From Angomonas deanei (taxonomy: Eukaryota; Euglenozoa; Kinetoplastea; Trypanosomatida; Trypanosomatidae), in assembly GCA_903995115.1 (NCBI GenBank), contig LR877167.1, forward strand, positions 372,001-436,000: DNA of 64,000 bases. Reading direction: 5' to 3'. Of the stretch, positions 1-9,126 are shown in pieces. The notes under the pieces are model-generated. The model was not told the origin of the DNA. It saw nothing but the letters and a program-made list of their open reading frames with translations, and did not search any database. A program made the translations under genes and the position numbers. Position 1 is the stretch's first letter; the number at the start of each line of letters is the position of its first letter.

Positions 1-2130
1 GAATAAATGGAGGAGAGGCCGGTAGCGAATGAAGGAGGAGGCCTCGTCGGCCGACACAAAGTCCGCCGCCGCGACACGCTCCTTGTAATACCCTCCGACT
101 TCCGTCAGATACCCCTTCACGTAGTTGGGGGAAGCATCGATCATGTACTCCAGTCCGCTGTTGAGGAACTCCTCACTGAGGACGGACCGCTCCTTGTCCG
201 ATAGCACGAGCTTTGCCCAAAAGGTGAAGACCGGCAACCCTTCGTGTAATTTTTCTTCGATCACTTTGACGAATGCTTCCACCACCAAGTCCATGATGCA
301 AGCTCGGAGTGCCCGCGCCTCCCTCGGCTCTGCCGTGGCCACCAAGGCCACCAGAAAAGGACCAGTCTGCTTTCTCGTGTTCTCTTCTCGCACCACCGAC
401 AGACATCGGGTGAACCAATGAGGGAGGAGGGGGACGGGGTTGCCGTACTCCTCACGCACACGAGTGGCTAGCGCCTCTGGGGTGACCTGCGAAAGACGAA
501 GGGCGTTCATCAACTTGGCTACATTGCCCAGCTCAACCGTTTTTTTGGTGGGGATGGCCATAAAGTCCACTTCCAGAACACACTCGCTGCCGAGGGCGGG
601 GGTGCTGACGCCCGAGTTCACCGAACTTAACGCGTCGGCCCGGCGGACCCCGCTGCGAGGTGCAGGGAGCGGCTTACCGCCAACGGTGGTCTGGGGGCGC
701 TTCTTCACCTCCGGTGGGTCTGCGGCAAAGTTGTCGACACAGGCGGGCGGGAGAGCGGCCACCTTGGGAGGGGGGTTCACAATCGCGTTCATTTCCCTCA
801 GCTTCTCGGAAATGGACATGAGGAGGAAGCGGCAACGGCTGACCGGGAAGTGGTCCTGCCAGTACGTTATGCAATCCAGAAAGGGCTGCAATAACTTACG
901 GCCGCTCTGTGTGTCTAAGAAAAATGCCCCCTTCACTGTGTTCACCATCGTAATGATGACGTCCACCTGCGCTTCCATGGGGACGTAGACGGGCGGAACG
1001 CAGAAGAACATATCGTTGCCCGCCGCGCTCGTGGCGAGAATGTACTCGATGACTGGCTCCTCAATAATCTTCTGCAGGAACAGTTCCCCCACAAAACGCG
1101 CAATGCCGCACACGTCATCCCGCCGATCTCGACTAATGGCAATTTCCTCCTCGCTCCACGCAGCCTCCCCTTTACTGGCGAACGCCCGCTCATCCTCAAT
1201 GTCGGCCGTGAACTGCGTCTGACACCGCTTCACCAGCGCCTGGCGCAGGCGGTACTCTAGGCTGAGGGTCTTGTCCCCCGTCAATCGCTGACCACGAGGG
1301 ACGATGCAAATGGAGGAGATCAAGTCCACATAGAACTTACAGAAGTGTGTCTCCCGGACCGCTTTCGTGAAGAAGACATTGACAATTTTGTCCAGCTGCT
1401 CCGGCTTCGCCTCGGGGATGGGCAGTCGCAAGAGTTCGTTCTTGACTTCTCTAAATTTTTCCGGGTCGTCCGTCACCTTATTCAGGACGGCCGTCACCAT
1501 CTGGTGCAGCTCCTTCTTGGTGGCCCCGAAGAGACCGTGCTTGCGGCTGCCGACGGAGATGGCGGTATCCTTCCGCTCCTCCCATATACGCTCTAACACA
1601 TCTAGTGGACTCTTCGACTCCGTGGTGGGGGTCCGCACCTTGGTACCGAAGAGCTGATCGCGACTAGCGTTAAATAAGTTCACTTTGGGAGCTGGCTCCA
1701 ATTTTTTATACTTTGGCGGCTCTACAGGGGCGGCCAACTTTCGGTGCAACTCCTTGGCGAACTCTGCTATCTTGGGCGGACAGTGATCACTGACCAGACG
1801 GTAGTTATGGAACCACTCTACACTGCGACTGGGGTCACACGGTATCACCTTGAGAGGGGGCGTCTCATCGCTGCCCTCCTCCTCCCTAACCGCGCTCTCC
1901 TCTCCCGTAGGTTCTTCTTCCGCCACCGGTTTGTCCTCGTCCTTTTCGGCTACAGGGGCGACAATGGAATCCGTCATACCGTCGGCGTAGCTCGTGTAGT
2001 GTCGTCGAACGTCCAAGTCGTCTAGTACATCCGGCACTTCGCTAACAAACGGTGGTTCGTCAAAACTGCCGGGGAGTGAGTTTGTCCGACGAAGTGGCCG
2101 TAAAACCTCTAGGTACTTTTGCATTGCCAT
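1..2130 (-). CDS. MIF4G-domain translation initiation factor, eIF4G-like (3' end outside window)
   Basis: An open minus-strand frame of 710 codons runs from the ATG at 2130 off the left edge, so the C-terminus is missing. A second in-frame ATG lies two codons later. Residues about 205-400 match the eIF4G middle domain: LNKVTDDPEKF, then LLRLPIPEAKPEQLDKIV, then VFFTKAVRETHFCKFYVDLI. This is the helical-repeat pattern that binds eIF4A. The N-terminal 110 residues are acidic and probably disordered. A second helical region follows after a proline-rich linker (about residues 430-500). Trypanosomatids have several eIF4G paralogues; EIF4G2 is my best guess, from a recalled T. brucei chromosome 9 location near PDEB and PCNA, but the paralogue is not proven. 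A likely splice acceptor AG is at 2204-2205 behind a 16-base pyrimidine run (2217-2232 on the plus strand as A). No start or stop problems are visible. Confidence 0.8.
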   Translation of the reverse strand, partial: MAMQKYLEVLRPLRRTNSLPGSFDEPPFVSEVPDVLDDLDVRRHYTSYADGMTDSIVAPVAEKDEDKPVAEEEPTGEESAVREEEGSDETPPLKVIPCDPSRSVEWFHNYRLVSDHCPPKIAEFAKELHRKLAAPVEPPKYKKLEPAPKVNLFNASRDQLFGTKVRTPTTESKSPLDVLERIWEERKDTAISVGSRKHGLFGATKKELHQMVTAVLNKVTDDPEKFREVKNELLRLPIPEAKPEQLDKIVNVFFTKAVRETHFCKFYVDLISSICIVPRGQRLTGDKTLSLEYRLRQALVKRCQTQFTADIEDERAFASKGEAAWSEEEIAISRDRRDDVCGIARFVGELFLQKIIEEPVIEYILATSAAGNDMFFCVPPVYVPMEAQVDVIITMVNTVKGAFFLDTQSGRKLLQPFLDCITYWQDHFPVSRCRFLLMSISEKLREMNAIVNPPPKVAALPPACVDNFAADPPEVKKRPQTTVGGKPLPAPRSGVRRADALSSVNSGVSTPALGSECVLEVDFMAIPTKKTVELGNVAKLMNALRLSQVTPEALATRVREEYGNPVPLLPHWFTRCLSVVREENTRKQTGPFLVALVATAEPREARALRACIMDLVVEAFVKVIEEKLHEGLPVFTFWAKLVLSDKERSVLSEEFLNSGLEYMIDASPNYVKGYLTEVGGYYKERVAAADFVSADEASSFIRYRPLLHLF

Positions 2131-2372
2131 GCACTAAAAACAAATCAAAAAACAAAAATATCGGTTCAATAATAATAATAATATTAATAGGAAAACAAGA
2201 AACCTAAAGGCAGATGAAAAAAAAAAAAAAAAGGAGAAGACAGAAGTTCGTCAGTAATCATCAAAATACAGGACAAGTCAACTTCCCACACACAGTAGTG
2301 ATTCTTCACGTTTGGTTTGGATAGTATTCACTGTATACAACTCTTTTTCCTTTTCATTTACATATATTATAT

Positions 2373-3593
2373 CTAAAAACAGCCGCGGACGACTGCCATG
2401 GAGCCGATCTCGTCGTAGTCGCTCCGCTTCACCCACAAGTCCTGGAAGGTCGGCAGCGACGCCAGGATGGAGCCACCAATGAAGGCGGCGTCACGGCGCT
2501 CCGGCGACGCCACTACACGTATTCTCTCCGTGCCGGTTGTGAAGTTACCCACTTCCGTTTCTAACCGACTAGACAGATTACGGAAGAGAGACGTCCCCCC
2601 GGACAGCACCGTGTTATCCCAGAAGAAGGGCTGCAGGTCGGTGTCACACTTCTTGATCGACTCCGCCAGCAGCTCATGAATCCCTTTGGGGGAAACCGTT
2701 GTCCGCAGCTGCACCTCGCTGGTGATGTTGCCTTGATCGGGGAGGTCGTTCATGCGGGGGAGAAAGTGCGGCTGGAAGAGCGCCTCTGGAATGAACCGCT
2801 CCGCCCCAATGGTCAGCGTCGCACCGTCCGGCAACGTTTGCTCCACGGCAAAGTCCGAGGTGTCCTTGGCGTCCGCATACCCACGGTAGGCGTCGCGGGA
2901 CTCCGCGGTGGTGCAGGTCTTCTCCTTCAGGTACGACCACACGTCATTCCGCCTATGCGGCTGCACCGCCTCGGGGAGCGCCGCGCTCGTCTTGGTGGAG
3001 AAGAGCTCCGTGAGGTCTCGCCCACCAAGCCCTAAGCAGTGCGTGGCGTGGAAGAGGGAGATCCCCTGGAATACGGGCGCCACGTGACACTGGGAGTAGC
3101 CCAGCTCCACCGCCACACCGGAGCTGAGGCCGACCGAGTAGAGCGACAACACGGGGCTGAGCGCCACCGAAAGGGAGGGGACATTAAACTTTTCAAAAAA
3201 TATTTCCGCCTGACGCTGTCGCTGCGTGTGGGGTATGAGGGCCTTCTCCGACAGGAGTAGTGGTGTGTTCAGCTCCTGGTCCCCCCAGCACACCATCTCG
3301 CTCACCCGCTCCACCAGCGCCTCGTAGGCCTCCCAGTCGGTGATGGTGCCGTCCTCTACCACATTGACTAAGTTCTTATGATCCCGCTCATTGTAGGCGT
3401 CGTTAAAGACCGTCTTCGTGCCTCTATTCATGACGGTCCGCTCATTGAAGCGAGGGGCGTTATCCCCGGCGAACCCTATTCGAGTACTGTGACCGCCCAC
3501 GTCTAATACAACACTGTTGGTGTAGGTGACCGCCGCCTCGTCCGGCAGGGACACATTCCGCAGGATTTTAGCGGTGTTGGGGGCGACTTTCAT
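2373..3593 (-). CDS. Actin-like / actin-related protein
   Basis: This gives a 406-residue protein if read from the ATG at 3593. The open frame extends 32 codons further, to 3689, but that stretch is pyrimidine-rich spacer and holds the splice acceptor (AG at 3622-3623), so 3593 is the better start. Actin-fold signatures are VVLDVGGHSTRIGFAGD (phosphate loop 1), a conserved central block with PLLLSEKALIPHTQRQRQAE, GLGGRDLTELF, VLSGGTSLFRNL (the adenosine loop) and the terminal GSMAVVRGCF, which resembles the end of conventional actin. Phosphate loop 2 (VAVELGYSQCHVAPVF) is weaker than in actin. The length is close to actin's 375, so it is complete. It could be an ARP2/3-type subunit, a chromatin ARP or a flagellar actin-like protein; the sequence does not decide this. 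A second, shorter actin-like gene lies about 5.5 kb upstream in the same unit. Confidence 0.85.
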   Translation of the reverse strand: MKVAPNTAKILRNVSLPDEAAVTYTNSVVLDVGGHSTRIGFAGDNAPRFNERTVMNRGTKTVFNDAYNERDHKNLVNVVEDGTITDWEAYEALVERVSEMVCWGDQELNTPLLLSEKALIPHTQRQRQAEIFFEKFNVPSLSVALSPVLSLYSVGLSSGVAVELGYSQCHVAPVFQGISLFHATHCLGLGGRDLTELFSTKTSAALPEAVQPHRRNDVWSYLKEKTCTTAESRDAYRGYADAKDTSDFAVEQTLPDGATLTIGAERFIPEALFQPHFLPRMNDLPDQGNITSEVQLRTTVSPKGIHELLAESIKKCDTDLQPFFWDNTVLSGGTSLFRNLSSRLETEVGNFTTGTERIRVVASPERRDAAFIGGSILASLPTFQDLWVKRSDYDEIGSMAVVRGCF

Positions 3594-3621
3594 GCGTACT
3601 TTTTTTGTTCGGCTATGATTT

Positions 3622-3660
3622 CTGAAATGAAAAGCAACCAATAAAAATAAAACGGAAAAT
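3622..3660 (-). promoter_or_regulatory. Polypyrimidine tract and trans-splice acceptor of the actin-like gene
   Basis: On the minus strand a T-rich run ends in TTTTCATTTCAG (AG at 3623-3622), 28 nt before the ATG at 3593. Since the mature mRNA would begin at 3621, an ATG at 3689 would be removed by splicing. This decides the start. Confidence 0.7.
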
Positions 3661-3811
3661 GAAAGATATTTGTATTTGCAGTGGCGCATCCGGCGCGTTC
3701 AACAAGAAAAACAACAACAACAACTAAGAGCAATGGTGGTAGATTGAGTACAGGATTCAAAAATTTACATGTTCCTGGTATTTACAATGTTTGTCGCGCA
3801 TTGCTTGCGCA

Positions 3812-4705
3812 CTACTTTTGCTGCCCGCGGCGGGTCGCTAATGGGTCTGCCACCGTTCTCTCCTGTTCGTTTGGCGCCACGTAGAACTTTTTGTTCGTGG
3901 TGGTCATCACCTCTTCTCTGTCTAAGGGGGCTAAAGGTTCCACGGGCGGCTGGATGCGGTCCATGTGGTGATAGTCGTACGTCTTGGAGGACACCCCCAG
4001 GTGTTCCCGTCGCAGCTCGCGCACATTGTGTGGTCCGTTCTCCTCCAGCGGGTCCCCCTGCTCCCCCCACTCTCTCGCCGTGCTGTTCAGCTTGGGCGCC
4101 GCCGCCTTGTCCGCCTCCCAGTCTTTCAACACCCGCACCACGAAGGCCTCGTCGGACGGGATCGACTGACTGAGGGCGGCGTAGAAGGCCAAAAATTCAG
4201 TGGCGTTGACAGGTCCGTTTTTGCTCCCACCACCGCGACTACTTTCGCTGAATGTGGAGCGGAAGTCTTGGTTCCCGCCTGTGCTCACTTTTGTCTGCGT
4301 CTCCATGAGCGCCTCGCGTGGCACTTTTCCCTCCTCGTCCTTCTCCAGCGCCCCCCACGCCTGCTCGATCGCCTGCATCCGGCGGTAGTTGACGCCCACT
4401 AGGTGACGCACGAAGGTGGCGCCGCAAATATACTCCTCCTTCTCCTTTTCTCTAAACTGAAACGAGGAGCACAGATACTTCTTCTCAAAATCCGTCAAGG
4501 AGACTCCTTGGTTCGTCAGGTAGTCAATGAACTCTTCGTGGGTCAGACCTGGCTGGCCGTTTTCCTCTGCTACCTTACTGACTTCCTCAAACTTCATCAA
4601 GGCAGCCACCATCGCCGACGGGCCTCCCTCCGTCAGCAAGGTGCGCTTCACTTTGGTATTGAAGACGACATCCTCCCTCGGATTGTTAGTGTTCAAATGC
4701 GTCAT
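3812..4705 (-). CDS. EF-hand-like protein, calcyphosin-like
   Basis: A soluble protein of 297 residues. The first 190 residues have the alternating helix and loop layout of EF-hand proteins: GLTHEEFIDYLTNQGVSLTDFEKKYL, then IEQAWGALEKDEEGKVPREAL, then the paired helix around NATEFLAFYAAL. The canonical Asp-rich calcium loops are largely degenerate; DEEGK is the closest. This suggests a calcyphosin-like protein that binds little or no calcium, but I infer that from the loops only. The C-terminal 90 residues are proline- and charge-rich and may be unstructured. The start at 4705 is supported by an acceptor AG at 4730-4731 after a CT-rich tract, giving a 24-nt 5' UTR. Calcyphosin-like proteins are often flagellar in protists; there is no direct evidence for that here. 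Confidence 0.6.
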   Translation of the reverse strand: MTHLNTNNPREDVVFNTKVKRTLLTEGGPSAMVAALMKFEEVSKVAEENGQPGLTHEEFIDYLTNQGVSLTDFEKKYLCSSFQFREKEKEEYICGATFVRHLVGVNYRRMQAIEQAWGALEKDEEGKVPREALMETQTKVSTGGNQDFRSTFSESSRGGGSKNGPVNATEFLAFYAALSQSIPSDEAFVVRVLKDWEADKAAAPKLNSTAREWGEQGDPLEENGPHNVRELRREHLGVSSKTYDYHHMDRIQPPVEPLAPLDREEVMTTTNKKFYVAPNEQERTVADPLATRRGQQK

Positions 4706-4878
4706 TTTCTCTTGATGGAAAATCGATTTCTACCACGAAAAAGGAAAACAGGAGAAAATGAGTAATAGCAAAAATACACCACTGTTCAACAGCACGGATT
4801 AACAGGAGATGGAACAAAGAATAAAAATAAAGCGTAAACCACAGAAGACGAGCAGAAAAAACAAGAACAACAACAACA

Positions 4879-5817
4879 TCAAAGCAAGAAATACAAATTT
4901 GATTCCGTTCCGTGAAAGGCATGAAATTGCTCCCATGCCTGGTAGTATTTCTCTATGTGAAACAAGTTAAACTCTGTCAACGCTTCACTCGTGTGAGCGT
5001 CGACCAGCAGAGGGGGGCTCAGTCCTTCGTGCACCCTAGGCAGCGCCGACTGACACGCACGCTGATTATCCTTTACAGCGGACACCAATGCGTGAAGCAG
5101 CATATACAGCGACGGCTCCCCTTCCTCCGGTCTTGGCTGAAAGACCGTATCGTCCGTGTCGTTCCGGCGGAAAGAAGGAACTAATATATTGTGTCCAGTG
5201 CGACACTCCCAAGGGACAAAGTTCTCCTCCCTGTCGTCGATCAGAACAGTAGTGAGCGGTGATGGGGAGAGACAGACAGACTTTTTCCATCCAGACGAAA
5301 GCAAACAAAAGTCGGTTTCATCACCAACGTCCGTTTCCTTATTGCAACAGTCGTCTCCTCCGCGGGACACAATGGGGCACACCGTCCGCCCATCCTCCGC
5401 CATCAGTGCGGTTCGAATGAGCTGCGCCACATCTGCGCTAAACGATTGGGGGTTGCGGGTCCACAGGGAGACGTGCACCTCTACCGAATCGGAATCGAGA
5501 CTGCGTTCCACCAGCAAACGTTGAAAAAAGAAAAGAACAAACGGACGAAGAAAGACCGTTTTCCCTGACAGCTTCCCCTCTTTGTCCGTTAGTCTGGTTA
5601 TCCACGACGCATGCGGTGGCTGCCTCCACACCTCTTCCAGTGTATGATAGGTTCCATTGCCGCTATTGTACCATGCTCGATTACAGTCTGACGGCCACTC
5701 CATGACTGGTGGGCGCTTGGGGCACTCCAACAGTGTGTTATCAATGTCAAACAGGAAATGAACTGGTAGGCGAGAGAGGGGACCGGCCGTGAACCGCCAA
5801 CGCGCACGTGAAAACAT
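4879..5817 (-). CDS. FCP1/NIF-type HAD phosphatase domain protein
   Basis: A protein of 312 residues. HAD motif I is FLFDIDNTLLE, with the nucleophile and acid/base aspartates at D24 and D26. Motif II is VSLWTRNP around 117-123, and motif III/IV is VLIDDREENF at 191-200, with the D194-D195 pair. The RPFVLFFFQRL helix is typical of the FCP1/SCP/TIM50 group, which dephosphorylates serine or, in TIM50, acts as a translocase receptor. The first 19 residues (Arg-rich, no acidic residue, with Phe, Trp and Leu) look like a mitochondrial presequence, so a TIM50-like or mitochondrial phosphatase role is possible, though the transmembrane segment expected for TIM50 is absent. A long insertion (about 142-180) separates motifs II and III. 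The start is supported by an acceptor AG at 5829-5830, 11 nt upstream. Confidence 0.7.
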   Translation of the reverse strand: MFSRARWRFTAGPLSRLPVHFLFDIDNTLLECPKRPPVMEWPSDCNRAWYNSGNGTYHTLEEVWRQPPHASWITRLTDKEGKLSGKTVFLRPFVLFFFQRLLVERSLDSDSVEVHVSLWTRNPQSFSADVAQLIRTALMAEDGRTVCPIVSRGGDDCCNKETDVGDETDFCLLSSGWKKSVCLSPSPLTTVLIDDREENFVPWECRTGHNILVPSFRRNDTDDTVFQPRPEEGEPSLYMLLHALVSAVKDNQRACQSALPRVHEGLSPPLLVDAHTSEALTEFNLFHIEKYYQAWEQFHAFHGTESNLYFLL

Positions 5818-6000
5818 GCGGTGTGAGGCTTTTTGTTGGGGATGGAAAAGAAGATGGGGAGGGAAATAGCCTTACACTGGGTACAATCAGAATCCCTTTT
5901 ACTGTATACCCCTAGAAGTAAACGTTTTTAGTTTCACTTCCCTTTTTGATGCAGTATAAAGCAATAGTCATAAAACATACATTACGCAATAGCAATCTTT

Positions 6001-6636
6001 CTATTTATCCCCCTCTTCACTTTCGGAGGAGCTGTCCACGTCGGTGTCTTCGGCCAGGGATAGTGAGACTTCATCTGCCGTGCCCACTTCCTCAAAATCA
6101 TCCGTGTAACTTTCTTCCTTCTCTTCCTCTGCGTTTAGCCAATCCGGATCGGTCATATTGTCGGTGTTCATCGGATCAAAGTGAAGTTGATCTAACACCT
6201 CAAACATGAGCGTCTTGTCCGCCTCTTCCTGCTGTTCTCGTTTGCTCAAAGGTGCCTTTTCAACAGCTTTCTCTGCGTCCGCCTCTATCGGTTTCTTCTT
6301 TCTCTTTTTGTTTTTCTTCTTCTCTTCGGTTTCTACCCCGATGAGCGCCTCTATTGTCACGTCTTCTGGGACAGCGGGTTCCTCCTCCACTGGCACCACG
6401 TCACTAGATCGGACACTTTCCAAGAGACGGAGAAACGCGTTCGCGGTGGCTTCTATTTCATAATAATCTTTGGGCAAATCGGTGTTTAAGGCGCTGCGAA
6501 CTTGTTGAAGTAAGTCGTCGCGCAGCACTTTGCGCTGCTCCAGCATCTGTACATAAGCCTCTTGCTCTTCCACTTGACGACGGAGCGCATCTACCCCACC
6601 ATCGGAGGGTTCCTTCATTCCTTTTGCCCCTACCAT
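6001..6636 (-). CDS. Hypothetical acidic coiled-coil protein
   Basis: I do not recognise this family. The protein is 211 residues from the ATG at 6636. An ATG 30 codons upstream (6726) lies before the splice acceptor and is not used. Residues about 15-45 form a short amphipathic helix (VDALRRQVEEQEAYVQMLEQ) likely to be a coiled coil. The middle is a Lys-rich block (KKKNKKRKKK) that may serve as a nuclear or nucleolar signal. The C-terminal 70 residues are strongly acidic, with clusters such as EEEKEESYTDDFEE and DTDVDSSSESEEGDK, the latter with serines in casein-kinase-2-like contexts. There are no membrane segments. This composition is common in nucleolar and chromatin-associated proteins, but that is only a compositional hint. 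Confidence 0.6.
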   Translation of the reverse strand: MVGAKGMKEPSDGGVDALRRQVEEQEAYVQMLEQRKVLRDDLLQQVRSALNTDLPKDYYEIEATANAFLRLLESVRSSDVVPVEEEPAVPEDVTIEALIGVETEEKKKNKKRKKKPIEADAEKAVEKAPLSKREQQEEADKTLMFEVLDQLHFDPMNTDNMTDPDWLNAEEEKEESYTDDFEEVGTADEVSLSLAEDTDVDSSSESEEGDK

Positions 6637-6672
6637 TGGTATAGTAATAATAATGAACAACAGAATTCTATT

Positions 6673-6697
6673 CTTAGCGGAGAGAGAGAGAGAGAGA
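6673..6697 (-). promoter_or_regulatory. CT-repeat polypyrimidine tract and trans-splice acceptor
   Basis: A (CT)n run on the minus strand is followed by CCGCTAAG, with the AG at 6674-6673, 36 nt before the ATG at 6636. It excludes the upstream in-frame ATG at 6726. Confidence 0.65.
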
Positions 6698-6839
6698 TGG
6701 AGTGAGTACGACGCATAATTTTCCAAACAACACTCTCACAGAGTGACTAGGGTGCACTCAATACACTTCGTTGCTAACCAACAATATACAAACAAACAAA
6801 AAGAGGTCTATACTTAAGTAAATGTGTGGCTTTCCCATT

Positions 6840-8894
6840 TTACTGCTCGAGTTCACATCCAAACAGAAGGTACTGCAGCAAGGGCCGAACAAGAAGTTGG
6901 CTGCCGGTGGCAAACAAGGATTTAATCTCTGCCTTGGTGGTACACTTCTCGATGATGGGAGCCCTAAACGTAAATACGGCGGCCGCTAACAATGATAAGA
7001 CCCACAGTGCGCACGGTGTGCTCGACGTCCCCTCGTCGTCGTCGGTGAGGGAAATGAGCCCCACGGTCTGAGACAGACAGCAGCGCTCCGACATCTCCTG
7101 CACATGATAGGCTAGCACAATATCCCACAGAGAGAGTAGTTCGGAAGGGTCGAGCAGCTCCGCGAAGCCGGTGGCGAACCACTCCAGGGCCAAGTGGAGC
7201 GGAGACACTTTCAACGTGCGCCGCATATGAAGGGAGGCGGGGAGGGCCGTCTGAATGATAATCTCCTCAAACATAATACAGCACTGCAGTAACTCTGGTG
7301 TGGGCCCCTGCAGCCGGAACCACAGCTGTGCGTTCATGGCGGTGAGTAGCTCATACTGCTCGACGGTGTCACCCGTTATGTTACCCAGTGGACCGCACGT
7401 CATGGAACTGCCCGCGACAGGAATGTACCCACACGGCGGGGCTCGCTGGTGGATGAGGTCCCCCTCCCTCCCTAGGAGATACACGGCGTAGGAGTCCAGG
7501 CTGTCCTTGGGCCGGCCCAGCTGGGTGAGCGTATCCCGTATTTTACTATCGGGCACACTCTTGTCGGCCACCATCGCCTGCAGCAGCACTTTCACCTCAT
7601 CCTCGTAGACAAAGTACTTGTCGCTGTCCCCAATGTACTCCACAACATCGTTGACCACGAGACGCTGAAGTGTTTTGGCATTTAGCTCGTGGTGGGAGGA
7701 GGAGTAGTGGTGCTGGTGGCGGCGGTGCACCTTGTCTCTGCTGTACCGCGTGGCAAAAGAAAGGTACGCCGCCAGCGATGCGGTGCTAAAGTGATTGTTG
7801 GTGATATCACCCTGTGCCGGTATCAAAGGCGTGCCGTCCGTGACCGACAGCGGTATCTGCAGCGCCCGTGCGTAGACCAGTCGACGGAGAGAGGGGTGCA
7901 CCCCCTCTAACAAATTGTTCCTCAGGGACAGAACCGATTCCCCTGCGCGTAAAAAGTAATCCATCTGTGTTTCGAACTGCTCCAGTGAAGCACCAAGGTG
8001 GTCGTACGAACTACACGAAAGTTTTTCGGGCGCCAAGTCCTCGAAATAGCGACGAAGTTGCTTCATGGATGGGACCAAATTGTGGTAGTAGCTGAAAATG
8101 TGCACATGCGGCTTAAAGTTGGTGAGTAGTCCTGTTTTCTCTATCCCCGCAATTAAATGGCTCTGATTGTACTTTTGAAGTATCTCCGCCGTACTGTCGG
8201 CGTTGACCCCCTCGAGGAGGCAGTCGTAGAGGTCGGCGGTGGAGGGGAGGCCACACTTGCTGTCGGCACTGTCCTCCCCACGATGCGGTCCTTTAATCAA
8301 TTCACTCTTGTACTTGTCAAACGTGGCCGACACTAACTTTTGCCACTTCTCCCTCGATGCGGCCAATGTTTCGTGCCATACTTTGACAGAGAAGGTATTC
8401 TCCATTTCCAGCCGTTCCCCCGCCTTGGCCCGCTCCGACTCCTCGAAGAGTCGTTGGGAGAGCAGACCACGGCGGCGTACCTGAATGTATTCGTTCTGCT
8501 TAGAGATGAGTACTTGCAACGTCGCCAGCAGCTGAGAGGCGGGGAGCACCTTATCCCCAATGATCTGGGAGATCACCCTCTCCTCCGTCGCGGGGAACAT
8601 GGGTGAATTATTGTTGTTGTTGTGCTCGGTCTTATTATTGTTGTTATCCACGTTGGCCGTTTCGTTGGCCGCGTCTCGTTCCTTTTGTCTAATATAATAA
8701 TGCAGTTTTACCAAAAGACGAGACCACGTATCCAAACCGGTGGATTCCTCCTCCTCTGTTGCTGCCGTGTCGGTTGGGTTTCTACGAGAATATGTGGCGT
8801 CAGGGACGGTCGAACTAGCCACAGAGTAGGTGTTACGCCGAATGGCTCCCGTTTCCCTGGATGGCCTCTGAAGTGAGGAGTAACGGATCGACAT
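6840..8894 (-). CDS. TBC-domain protein, TBC1D19-like (Rab-GAP family)
   Basis: A protein of 684 residues. The N-terminal 100 residues are low complexity, with an Asn-rich stretch at 84-96 encoded by an ATT/GTT microsatellite. The TBC domain begins near GVHPSLRRLVYARAL (331-345). It continues through VVNDVVEYIGDSDKYFVYEDEV (413-434) and ends with LLAAAVFTFRAPII and LLQYLLFGCELEQ. These last blocks resemble TBC1D19, not the canonical Rab-GAPs. At the IxxDxxR motif, the residue expected to be the arginine finger is E419, so catalysis by the usual dual-finger mechanism is doubtful; TBC1D19-type proteins may act as scaffolds. An acceptor AG at 8959-8960 after a T-rich tract would give a 64-nt 5' UTR. 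An AG directly abutting the ATG also exists and is less likely. Confidence 0.75.
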   Translation of the reverse strand: MSIRYSSLQRPSRETGAIRRNTYSVASSTVPDATYSRRNPTDTAATEEEESTGLDTWSRLLVKLHYYIRQKERDAANETANVDNNNNKTEHNNNNNSPMFPATEERVISQIIGDKVLPASQLLATLQVLISKQNEYIQVRRRGLLSQRLFEESERAKAGERLEMENTFSVKVWHETLAASREKWQKLVSATFDKYKSELIKGPHRGEDSADSKCGLPSTADLYDCLLEGVNADSTAEILQKYNQSHLIAGIEKTGLLTNFKPHVHIFSYYHNLVPSMKQLRRYFEDLAPEKLSCSSYDHLGASLEQFETQMDYFLRAGESVLSLRNNLLEGVHPSLRRLVYARALQIPLSVTDGTPLIPAQGDITNNHFSTASLAAYLSFATRYSRDKVHRRHQHHYSSSHHELNAKTLQRLVVNDVVEYIGDSDKYFVYEDEVKVLLQAMVADKSVPDSKIRDTLTQLGRPKDSLDSYAVYLLGREGDLIHQRAPPCGYIPVAGSSMTCGPLGNITGDTVEQYELLTAMNAQLWFRLQGPTPELLQCCIMFEEIIIQTALPASLHMRRTLKVSPLHLALEWFATGFAELLDPSELLSLWDIVLAYHVQEMSERCCLSQTVGLISLTDDDEGTSSTPCALWVLSLLAAAVFTFRAPIIEKCTTKAEIKSLFATGSQLLVRPLLQYLLFGCELEQ

Positions 8895-9126
8895 CTATAG
8901 GAGCAGTTTTTTTTTTTTTTTAAAAATTTTGTTGTTTGACAATACTATTACAATTCTACTTTTAGTATGAAAACGAAAACAAATATATATGTGGTAGCTT
9001 GGATAGAGAAAAGGTATTCGAAAGAGAAAAGTGGAAAATGGGTACGTAAAGCGAGCCACACTACGCGACAGAAATAGAAAATGCACAACCACCCACCACC
9101 CTAATGACATTCTTTGCTTTAACGAG

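Noticed and set aside
2160-2190. AT-rich and homopolymer spacers as origins, or as a strand-switch region
   Set aside because: All genes on both sides are on the same strand, and such runs occur in nearly every spacer.
3594-3689. A 32-residue hydrophobic N-terminal extension of the actin-like protein
   Set aside because: It would look like a signal anchor, but it lies upstream of the splice acceptor and is spacer sequence.
8600-8660. The trinucleotide repeat at about 8600-8660 as a regulatory microsatellite
   Set aside because: It lies inside the TBC1D19-like coding region and simply encodes the Asn-rich stretch.
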